Assembly (NCBI GenBank): GCA_002309765.1
Contig: DBXY01000017.1
Coordinates: 153,728 to 163,141 of the forward strand
Reading direction: 5' to 3'
Length of the DNA stretch: 9,414 bases
Source of the DNA: Verrucomicrobia bacterium UBA1200
GTDB lineage: Bacteria > Verrucomicrobiota > Kiritimatiellia > RFP12 > UBA1067
The first letter of the stretch is position 1, and each line of letters opens with the position of its first letter. The translations under genes were made by a program, and so were the position numbers. Below, in pieces: positions 1 through 5,818 of this stretch. The notes beneath the pieces were generated by a model. That model was not told the origin of the DNA, did no database searches, and worked only from the letters and a program-made list of their open reading frames with translations.

Positions 1-1379
1 ATCAGGTGGTTGTCGGTGCCGCCGGATACCAGATGGAAGCCGCGGGAGGTCAGGGTTTCGGCCAGGGCCTTGCAATTCTCTACGATACCGCGGGCGTAAG
101 CCTTGAATTCCGGACGAAGCGCCTCGCCGAAACAGACCGCCTTGGCGGCGATGATGTTTTCGAGCGGGCCGCCCTGCATACCAGGGAAGATCGCCTTGTC
201 CAACTGCTTGGCGTACTGTTCCCGGCAGAGCACCAGACCGCCGCGCGGACCGCGCAGGGTTTTGTGGGTGGTGGTGGTTACGAAATCGGCATACGGAACC
301 GGGCTGGGGTGGGCTCCGCCCGCCACCAAACCGGCGATGTGGGCCATATCCACCATCAGGTACGCGCCCACCTTGTCCGCGATGGCTCGGAAACGGGCAA
401 AGTCAATGGTACGGGGATAGGCGCTGGCCCCGGCGAGAATCAGTTTCGGCTTGCACTCATCGGCAAGCTTTTCGATGGCATCGTAATCCAGCATCTCGGT
501 CTCCGGGGAGACCGTGTAAGGAACGATGTGGTAAAGTTTGCCTGAGAAGTTTACCGGTGAACCGTGGGAGAGGTGGCCACCCTGGTCGAGCGACATCGAC
601 AGGATGGTATCGCCGGGCTGGAGGACCGTTAAGTAAACCGCCATATTGGCCGACGAGCCGCAATGAGGCTGAACATTGGCGTGATCGGCCCCGAAGAGCT
701 TTTTGGCGCGCTCAATCGCGAGCGTCTCCACGGCATCCACCGGAAGACAACCGCTGTACCAACGCTTTCCGGGATAACCTTCGGCGTACTTGTTGGTCAG
801 GACGCTTCCGGACGCGGCGCGGACCGCGCGAGTCACGTTGTTCTCGGAGGCGATTAAATTAATCGTGGAATCTTCCTGGGCGATTTGATCGACGATCGCG
901 GCGTGCACCTCCGGATCGACGGACGCCAACCAAGACGACTCGTCCAACCGTCCGCAGCGGTCGATTTTGTTTAAACGCCGAACATGGCGTTCGCCGCCGC
1001 TAAACGGGGTGGATATGAAAGCGTCAACTATGGCCGCCGCGGTTTCGGGCGTCATCGCGTTAGCAAGGCAAAGCACGTTGGCGTTGTTGTGGTCACGGGC
1101 CTTGACCGCCAATTCCGGAGAAGAACACAGCGCGGCGCGGATGCCGCCGAACCGGTTGGCGCAGATTGACATGCCGATACCGGTGGTGCAAACCAATATG
1201 CCGAAATCCGCCTGCCGGGTTACCACCGCCTCCGACAATTGCACCGCGATGTCGGGGTAATCCACCGGGTCCGCGCTAAAACTTCCGAAATCCTCTATTT
1301 CACCCCGGCTTCGCAACGAGGCCAGCAAGCTCTGCTTCAGCTCAAATCCGCCGTGGTCGCATCCGATAACAATCTTCAT
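1..1379 (-). CDS. rpiB-glyA: RpiB-GlyA fusion: ribose-5-phosphate isomerase B + serine hydroxymethyltransferase (C-terminus beyond window)
   Basis: The minus-strand frame from the ATG at 1379 runs without a stop to position 1, about 459 codons, and leaves the window. Residues 1-140 are a full RpiB domain that interconverts ribose 5-phosphate and ribulose 5-phosphate. It has GCDHGG (6-11), the candidate catalytic Cys64 in VCTTGIG, NRFGGIRAALCS (75-86) and RDHNNANVL with His97. Residues from about 146 are SHMT, the PLP enzyme that makes glycine and 5,10-methylene-THF from serine and THF. Visible SHMT motifs are LIASEN (175-180), LTNKYAEGYPGKRWYSGC (194-211), GGHLSHGSPVNFSGK and the PLP lysine Lys373 in TTTTHKTLRGPRGG. 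The linker is only a few residues. Both active sites look intact, so a bifunctional cytosolic enzyme is likely. SHMT departures from the E. coli type are RWYSGCL for RYYGGCE and QPHCGS for QPHSGS. GGAG at 1386-1389 lies 6 bases before the ATG. It is transcribed divergently from fabH. Confidence 0.95.
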   Translation of the reverse strand, partial: MKIVIGCDHGGFELKQSLLASLRSRGEIEDFGSFSADPVDYPDIAVQLSEAVVTRQADFGILVCTTGIGMSICANRFGGIRAALCSSPELAVKARDHNNANVLCLANAMTPETAAAIVDAFISTPFSGGERHVRRLNKIDRCGRLDESSWLASVDPEVHAAIVDQIAQEDSTINLIASENNVTRAVRAASGSVLTNKYAEGYPGKRWYSGCLPVDAVETLAIERAKKLFGADHANVQPHCGSSANMAVYLTVLQPGDTILSMSLDQGGHLSHGSPVNFSGKLYHIVPYTVSPETEMLDYDAIEKLADECKPKLILAGASAYPRTIDFARFRAIADKVGAYLMVDMAHIAGLVAGGAHPSPVPYADFVTTTTHKTLRGPRGGLVLCREQYAKQLDKAIFPGMQGGPLENIIAAKAVCFGEALRPEFKAYARGIVENCKALAETLTSRGFHLVSGGTDNHL

Positions 1380-1427
1380 CTCAAGCTCCAATTCGATAAA
1401 GCTTCTCCTGAAAAGAAAAACGTTTTA

Positions 1428-1456
1428 ATTCTAGCATAAGCGGCGGCGATAGACAA
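1428..1456 (-). promoter_or_regulatory. Probable sigma70-type promoter for rpiB-glyA
   Basis: Read on the minus strand, TTGTCT (1456-1451) is followed after 17 bases by TAGAAT (1433-1428). These match the -35 consensus at 4 of 6 positions and the -10 consensus at 5 of 6. Transcription would begin near 1421 and give a leader of about 40 bases. The leader contains GGAG 6 bases before the ATG at 1379. The call rests on consensus matching and position only. Confidence 0.55.
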
Positions 1457-1470
1457 GAAGAATCGCAGTA

Positions 1471-1498
1471 TTGACAAAATCACCCTGAATAATGTAAT
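1471..1498 (+). promoter_or_regulatory. Probable sigma70-type promoter for the fabH operon
   Basis: A perfect -35 hexamer TTGACA (1471-1476) is followed after 16 bases by TGTAAT (1493-1498), a 5 of 6 match to TATAAT. An alternative -10, TAATAT (1495-1500), would have an 18-base spacer. Transcription should start near 1505, about 28 bases before the fabH ATG. The -35 box lies 14 bases from the -35 box of the opposing rpiB-glyA promoter, so the two promoters are back to back. This is the only strong promoter-like sequence I see for the whole rightward gene set. Confidence 0.65.
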
Positions 1499-1532
1499 AT
1501 ATGCATACTTTTTTTGACCGAAAGGGTTTTTC

Positions 1533-2534
1533 ATGTTTGTCCATATCACAGGTACTGGATCATACTTGCCCGAACGGGTGGTGACCAACGACGAGCTGTC
1601 GCAGCAGTTGGACACCACCGACGAGTGGATTTTCTCCCATACGGGCATTCACAGCCGCCATATCGGCGCACCGGAGGAGAATACCTCCGACATGGCGATA
1701 AAGGCGGCGCAGAATGCTTTGGAAAACGCCGGCGTCGCGGCAGAAGATTTGGGAAACGTAATCGTCGCCACCTCGTCCGGCGACTATCAGGCGTTTCCGT
1801 CCGTGGCCTGCCTGGTGCAAGACGCGATAGGGGCCAAGCATGCCGGGACTTTTGACCTTCAGGCGGCTTGCGCCGGATTCGTGACCGCGCTGCAGGTGGC
1901 GCGCGGGCTGTTGCAGCTGGACCCGCGCCCCATTCTGGTAATCGGGGCGGAAATGATGTCCCGCATCGTGGATTGGAAAGACCGCAACACCTGCATCCTG
2001 TTCGGCGACGGCGCCGGGGCGGCGGTGCTGCAGACCAGCGACCAGCCGGGCGGCTTGATGGAGACCACATTGCGCGGCGACGGTTCGGGTTCGCACCTTA
2101 TCTCCCGTACCGGCGGAACCCGGCGGGTCGAGCCGACCCCCGAAGAAGAAGCCGCCGGCGTGCTGCCGGTACTCCGCATGAAGGGGCGGGCGGTGTACAA
2201 TTTCGCGGTAAAAATTTTTGACGAAGTGCTGAACGACCTGTTGAAACGCTCCAAGCATGTTTTCAGTGATTTGGCGTGGGTGATTCCCCACCAGGCGAAC
2301 TCCCGCATTGTGGAATCGGTCGCCCGCCGGATGAACGTTCCGCTGTCGAAATTCTTCATGAACATGGAGACCACCGGCAACACCTCAGCCGCCTCGATCC
2401 CCATCGCGCTGGACGAGCTAAACCGTTCCGGCAAGCTGAAACCGGGCGATCTGCTGGCGACGGTGGCGTTCGGCGCGGGCCTGACCTATGGCGGAATGCT
2501 GTTTAAATGGACGGGGGCACTGGGGCAGGTCTAA
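1533..2534 (+). CDS. fabH: Beta-ketoacyl-ACP synthase III (FabH)
   Basis: This 333-residue protein is the initiating ketosynthase of type II fatty-acid synthesis. It condenses an acyl-CoA primer, usually acetyl-CoA, with malonyl-ACP in the cytosol. The thiolase-fold triad is intact: Cys113 in AACAGF, His253 in VIPHQAN and Asn283 in TGNTSAAS. Other family signatures are GTGSYLPERVVTN near the N-terminus, DEWI with Trp32, FGDGAGAAVL (157-166) and Arg151, which with Trp32 packs against CoA adenine in the E. coli enzyme. The usual DEWIxxRTGI is DEWIFSHTGI here, with His36 in place of the conserved Arg. The protein is about 16 residues longer than E. coli FabH, with roughly nine of the extra residues lying between about 185 and 215. 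The ATG is the first start after an in-frame stop at 1515-1517, with AAAGGG 6 bases upstream. It heads the rightward operon. Confidence 0.95.
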   Translation: MFVHITGTGSYLPERVVTNDELSQQLDTTDEWIFSHTGIHSRHIGAPEENTSDMAIKAAQNALENAGVAAEDLGNVIVATSSGDYQAFPSVACLVQDAIGAKHAGTFDLQAACAGFVTALQVARGLLQLDPRPILVIGAEMMSRIVDWKDRNTCILFGDGAGAAVLQTSDQPGGLMETTLRGDGSGSHLISRTGGTRRVEPTPEEEAAGVLPVLRMKGRAVYNFAVKIFDEVLNDLLKRSKHVFSDLAWVIPHQANSRIVESVARRMNVPLSKFFMNMETTGNTSAASIPIALDELNRSGKLKPGDLLATVAFGAGLTYGGMLFKWTGALGQV

Positions 2535-2582
2535 CCGCTGGCCAAGGCAATTTAAGAGGAGAAAGGGTTCTAGGGAGCAGTT

Positions 2583-3827
2583 ATGAGCGAGAAAAAACGA
2601 GTTCTGATTACCGGACTGGGAGTGATTTCCCCGGTGGGCAATACCGTCGATGAGATGTGGCAGAACATCCGCAACGGAGTGGGAGGCATCGGGCGCATCA
2701 CCAAGTTTGACCCCGAGCGCGTTGACGCCAAAGTGGCGGGCGAGGTCAAGGATTTCGACGTCAAGCAATACGTGGATTTCAAAGAGTCGAAGCGCATGGC
2801 GCTCTTCACCCAATATGCGGTAGCCGCCGCCAAGCAGGCGTGGCAGGACGCGGGTTTTGACGCCGCACCCCCGGTCCCGGAGCGCGTTTCGGTGATGATC
2901 GGCAACGGAATCGGCGGGCGCGAGGTAGATCAGGACGGCTACAAGACGCTGTTCGACCGCGGCCCCTCCCGGCTCTCCCCGATGCTGATCCCCAAACTGA
3001 TCGCCAATGAGGCGGCCGGCAACATCTCCATCATGCTGAACGCCAAAGGCACCGCGCACACGCTCGTAACCGCATGCGCGTCCGGCACCGACGCGCTCGG
3101 CCACGCGCTGGACATGATCCGCTGCGGCCGCGCCGACGTCATAATCGCCGGCGGCACTGAGGCGACCATCACCGAGTACTGTATCGGCGGATTCTGTTCC
3201 ATGAAAGCCCTCTCCACCCGTTACAACGACTGCCCGGAAAAGGCCTGCCGTCCGTTTGACCTCAACCGTGACGGATTCATCATGGGCGAAGGCGCGGCGA
3301 TCCTGATCCTCGAAAGCGAGGAACACGCCAAGGCCCGCGGCGCCAAGGTTTACGCCGAGTTCGCCGGTTACGGCGGTTCGGGCGACGCCTACCACCTGAC
3401 CGCGCCGGAACCCACCGCGACCGGGGCGATCAGCGCCATACGTTATGCGCTGGATGATGCCGGGGTCACTCCGGAACAGGTGGACTATATGAACGCGCAC
3501 GGGACCTCAACGCACCTCAACGACGCGATGGAGACCAAAGCCGCCAAGGGAGTGTTCGGCGACCACGTTTCTAAACTGCGCATCTCCTCCACCAAGAGCA
3601 TGACCGGCCACATGCTGGGCGCGGCGGGCGCCATCGAGGCCCTGATTTGTTCCCTGGCGCTGCGCGACGGGTTCTACCCGCCGACCATCAATTACGAAAC
3701 CCCGGATCCGGAGTGCGATTTGAACTATGTGCCGAATCACGGCGTGGCAGCGCCAATGAATGTGGCGATTTCTTCTTCTCTCGGTTTCGGCGGCCACAAC
3801 GGTTGCCTGGTCTTTAAGAAAGTTTAA
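2583..3827 (+). CDS. fabF: Beta-ketoacyl-ACP synthase II (FabF)
   Basis: This 414-residue protein has the usual FabF length and is an elongating ketosynthase that extends acyl-ACP by two carbons with malonyl-ACP. The catalytic set is complete: Cys165 in TACASGTDAL, His306 in NAHGTSTHLND, Lys338 in STKSMTGH and His343 in the same motif. The start KKRVLITGLGVISPVGN, the gatekeeper region GNGIGGRE (108-114) and the C-terminal GFGGHNGCLVFKK are classical FabF features. This argues for a fatty-acid enzyme rather than a chain-length factor or polyketide synthase subunit. It starts 48 bases after fabH, and GGGAG lies just upstream of the ATG. No terminator is visible in the gap, so co-transcription with fabH is likely. 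Confidence 0.96.
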   Translation: MSEKKRVLITGLGVISPVGNTVDEMWQNIRNGVGGIGRITKFDPERVDAKVAGEVKDFDVKQYVDFKESKRMALFTQYAVAAAKQAWQDAGFDAAPPVPERVSVMIGNGIGGREVDQDGYKTLFDRGPSRLSPMLIPKLIANEAAGNISIMLNAKGTAHTLVTACASGTDALGHALDMIRCGRADVIIAGGTEATITEYCIGGFCSMKALSTRYNDCPEKACRPFDLNRDGFIMGEGAAILILESEEHAKARGAKVYAEFAGYGGSGDAYHLTAPEPTATGAISAIRYALDDAGVTPEQVDYMNAHGTSTHLNDAMETKAAKGVFGDHVSKLRISSTKSMTGHMLGAAGAIEALICSLALRDGFYPPTINYETPDPECDLNYVPNHGVAAPMNVAISSSLGFGGHNGCLVFKKV

Positions 3828-3839
3828 AAGGGGAGTGTT

Positions 3840-4328
3840 ATGGCAATCGGGAATGCTTTTGAAAACACCAAGCGTTACGTCGAGGAAGGCGGGGCCTTCG
3901 AGGGCAGTCTGGAAGAGTTGCTTCCGCACCGTCCGCCATTCCTGTTCGTAAAAAAACTGGCTTACGTTTCCAAGGACAAGATCGTCGGCGAGATGGTGTT
4001 CGATGACGACACCTGGTTTTTCAAGGGGCATTTCCCCGGTTATCCGGTGGTGCCCGGGGTTATCCTGGTGGAAACGATGGCCCAGTGCGGCGGCGCCGGA
4101 TTGGTGGCGGCCGGACAGGTCCGGGGCGGCATCTTCCTGCTCACCGGCGTGGACAACGCCCGGTTCCGCCGTCAGGTGCGCCCGAACGACGTGGTCCGCC
4201 TGGAGATTGAGAATGTCCGCATAACTTCCCGAATCGCCAAACAGCATGGACAGGCGTTTGTTGGCGACGAGTTGGCCGCCGAGGCGGATTTCATGTGCGT
4301 GATGGCCCCGGCCCCCAAAGCGGAATAA
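3840..4328 (+). CDS. fabZ: 3-hydroxyacyl-ACP dehydratase (FabZ)
   Basis: This 162-residue single hot-dog-fold protein removes water from (3R)-hydroxyacyl-ACP to form trans-2-enoyl-ACP. It shows LLPHRPPFLFV (27-37), the catalytic His64 in KGHFPGYPVVPGV and the catalytic Glu78 in LVETMAQ, in canonical FabZ spacing. The VDNARFRRQVRPND segment (the family's G/VDxARFRRxVxPGD) is also present. The N-terminus carries an extra stretch of about 10 residues before the LEELLPHR block compared with E. coli FabZ (151 residues). The usual Asp after FLFV is Lys38. GGGGAG lies 4 bases upstream of the ATG. It begins 12 bases after the fabF stop, so translation is probably coupled to fabF. Confidence 0.95.
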   Translation: MAIGNAFENTKRYVEEGGAFEGSLEELLPHRPPFLFVKKLAYVSKDKIVGEMVFDDDTWFFKGHFPGYPVVPGVILVETMAQCGGAGLVAAGQVRGGIFLLTGVDNARFRRQVRPNDVVRLEIENVRITSRIAKQHGQAFVGDELAAEADFMCVMAPAPKAE

Positions 4329-4344
4329 TCAAGGCGATATATCG

Positions 4345-5046
4345 ATGAGCGAGTTGATTGTGGCGCTGGACGTTTCCTCTGCCGCCGCCGTTGAACAGGC
4401 GGTGGATGCGCTGGGGGACGCGGTTTCGTTTTATAAGATCGGTTTGGAACTGTTCAGCGCCGAAGGTCCGGCCGTGGTACGCGCGGTAAAAAGCCGCGGC
4501 AAGCGGGTGTTTCTGGATTTGAAACTTCATGACATCCCCCGCACCGTGGAACGCGCCGTAAAATCTTGCGCCGCGCTGGGCGTGGACTTGATGACTATCC
4601 ACGCCGCTGGCGGCAAGGCGATGATCCGCGCCGCCAAAGACGCCGCACTCGGTTGCGGCTCCCCCGCCCCAAAAATTCTGGCGGTTACCCTTTTGACCAG
4701 CCTCGACCAGTCGGATCTATCCGATCTGGGTGTGGCACGGACAGTTCCGGAACAGGTTCGCGCGCTTGGCGCCTTGGCCTGCGAAAACGGCGCGGACGGC
4801 ATCGTCTGCTCCCCGATGGAGGTAGCCGCAATGCGCAAGCTGCTGGGTCCGGACGCGCTGTTGGTCACCCCCGGAGTGCGCCCGGCGGGCGCGGCAGTGG
4901 GCGACCAAAAACGGGTGGCGACACCCGGACAGGCGGTTCGCGACGGTTCGACACATCTGGTGGTTGGCCGACCGATTATGCAGGCCCCGGATCCCCGGGC
5001 CGCCGCGTTGGCGATTTTGGACGAGATGCGCAACAGCGGCGTTTAG
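4345..5046 (+). CDS. pyrF: Orotidine-5'-phosphate decarboxylase (PyrF)
   Basis: This 233-residue TIM-barrel enzyme catalyses the last step of UMP synthesis, decarboxylation of orotidine monophosphate. Family residues are in place: Asp9 in IVALDVS, Lys31 in FYKIGLELF, the catalytic Asp58-Lys60-Asp63 group in FLDLKLHDIPRTV, the HAAGG strand, and the phosphate-binding VTPGVRPAG and VVGRPI near the C-terminus. It belongs to the short bacterial class I form. It lies 16 bases after fabZ, with only a weak AAGG upstream. Nothing in its own sequence links it to lipid synthesis, so it looks like a housekeeping gene carried in the same transcript. Confidence 0.96.
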   Translation: MSELIVALDVSSAAAVEQAVDALGDAVSFYKIGLELFSAEGPAVVRAVKSRGKRVFLDLKLHDIPRTVERAVKSCAALGVDLMTIHAAGGKAMIRAAKDAALGCGSPAPKILAVTLLTSLDQSDLSDLGVARTVPEQVRALGALACENGADGIVCSPMEVAAMRKLLGPDALLVTPGVRPAGAAVGDQKRVATPGQAVRDGSTHLVVGRPIMQAPDPRAAALAILDEMRNSGV

Positions 5047-5058
5047 GTCGCCGCATCC

Positions 5059-5814
5059 ATGCGCGGGGACGGCGTGATGACAGCTTTCCGGTGCCCGTAT
5101 TGCCAATCACGGTTTGACGGCGAGCCGCCGCCGCGCTGCCCCAAATGCGGCAGGATTATGCGCACCCCGGCGATGAAAACGCCGAATCCAAGGTTCGCCA
5201 AACGCCGGCAGATACAGCAGATCCGCAGCGAGTACGAGCAACGGGCGGCAGGGTTGACAGCGGTCCCGGTCAAAATGTGGCGGGGGCCGCGGTTGTATTT
5301 TGGGGTGATCGTGCTGCTGGCACTGCTGGGCGCGGCGCTGTTTAAGGCAGTCGACCGGTCGAGCATGAGCAAGGCAGTGCGCCGGACTCCGCAAATGGTG
5401 GCTGCCGATAACGTGGATGTGCTGGCGGTGGCGCTGGGGCGGTTCAAGTTCCACACCGGGGGGTTCCCGACCGCTGGTCAGGGCTTGAAGGTGCTGGTGC
5501 GCAGCCCGGAGACCGATCCGGCGCGGTTTGGCACCGCACCTGGGTGGAACGGACCGTACATCAGCCATTTGGTCAACGACCCGTGGGGCACCGGTTATGT
5601 GTATGAACCGCCGAGCGAGCCGAACGGTCTGCCGCGGGTGTTTTCCTGCGGGCCGGACAAGATGCCGGGCACGGAGGACGACGTGGTGGCTGCCGCCAGC
5701 ATGTTTGATCCGGGCACGGCTTGGACCAACGGTTGGGTTTCGGAGGAAGAACGGATACCCGGGGTGAGAATTTTAAATGCTGTGCCGGCAGTTGGTGCCG
5801 GAGGAAAGGATTAA
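5059..5814 (+). CDS. Membrane protein: N-terminal zinc ribbon + one TM helix + T2SSG (GspG pseudopilin-like) domain
   Basis: This 251-residue protein has three parts. Residues 12-30 form a small zinc ribbon, CPYC-X11-CPKC. A basic stretch (45-78) leads to one hydrophobic helix (about 79-95). Residues 110-230 resemble the globular part of the type II secretion pseudopilin GspG: GGFPTAGQGLKVLV, WNGPYI, NDPWGTGYVYEPP and FSCGPDKMPGTEDDVV, the last like the GspG calcium-loop region. There is no type IV prepilin leader: neither a G-F-T-L-I-E-like site nor the Glu5-type residue precedes the helix. It is therefore probably an ordinary anchored protein with the ribbon in the cytoplasm and the T2SSG domain outside, not a pilus subunit. 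Its function is unknown. The start is uncertain: the ATG at 5077 (residue 7) has GGGGA 7 bases upstream, better than the site for 5059. It starts 12 bases after pyrF and ends 4 bases before the next gene. Confidence 0.8.
   Translation: MRGDGVMTAFRCPYCQSRFDGEPPPRCPKCGRIMRTPAMKTPNPRFAKRRQIQQIRSEYEQRAAGLTAVPVKMWRGPRLYFGVIVLLALLGAALFKAVDRSSMSKAVRRTPQMVAADNVDVLAVALGRFKFHTGGFPTAGQGLKVLVRSPETDPARFGTAPGWNGPYISHLVNDPWGTGYVYEPPSEPNGLPRVFSCGPDKMPGTEDDVVAAASMFDPGTAWTNGWVSEEERIPGVRILNAVPAVGAGGKD
5800..5810 (+). promoter_or_regulatory. Ribosome binding site that favours the start at 5819
   Basis: A purine-rich stretch, GGAGGAAAGGA, lies 8 bases before the ATG at 5819, at the very end of the preceding gene. 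It supports 5819 rather than the in-frame ATG at 5777, which would overlap the upstream gene by 38 bases and lacks a good ribosome binding site. Confidence 0.6.
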
Positions 5815-5818
5815 CAGA

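Noticed and set aside
6..862. Several plus-strand open frames of 60-180 residues over the left part
   Set aside because: They are the complement of the rpiB-glyA reading frame, whose SHMT motifs are unmistakable.
1500..1507. Palindrome TATGCATA near the presumed fabH transcription start, as an operator
   Set aside because: Eight bases in AT-rich DNA is not enough to claim a binding site; no second copy is seen between the promoters. Mentioned only as part of the promoter finding.
1376..1648. 90-residue minus-strand frame covering the divergent promoter region
   Set aside because: It overlaps the fabH start and both promoters, shows no family signature, and its stop region lies inside the rpiB-glyA start.
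1560..2291. 243-residue open frame on the minus strand opposite fabH
   Set aside because: It is antisense to a well-supported fabH, has no domain signature and shows typical shadow composition.
2535..2582. Possible terminator between fabH and fabF
   Set aside because: The gap has no stable stem followed by a T-run; it is purine-rich and serves as the fabF ribosome-binding region.
2418..3500. 360-residue open frame on the minus strand opposite fabF
   Set aside because: It lies wholly antisense to fabH/fabF, which have complete catalytic motifs. The peptide has no recognisable family and is rich in Arg/Gly/Ala/Val, as expected from the complement of GC-rich codons.
3507..4247. 246-residue open frame on the minus strand opposite fabF and fabZ
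   Set aside because: It spans the fabF-fabZ junction in antisense and matches no family; both plus-strand genes are convincing.
5059..5814. Calling this gene gspG of a type II secretion system
   Set aside because: There is no prepilin leader and no other secretion gene in the window, and a zinc ribbon replaces the N-terminus, so only the domain similarity is reported.
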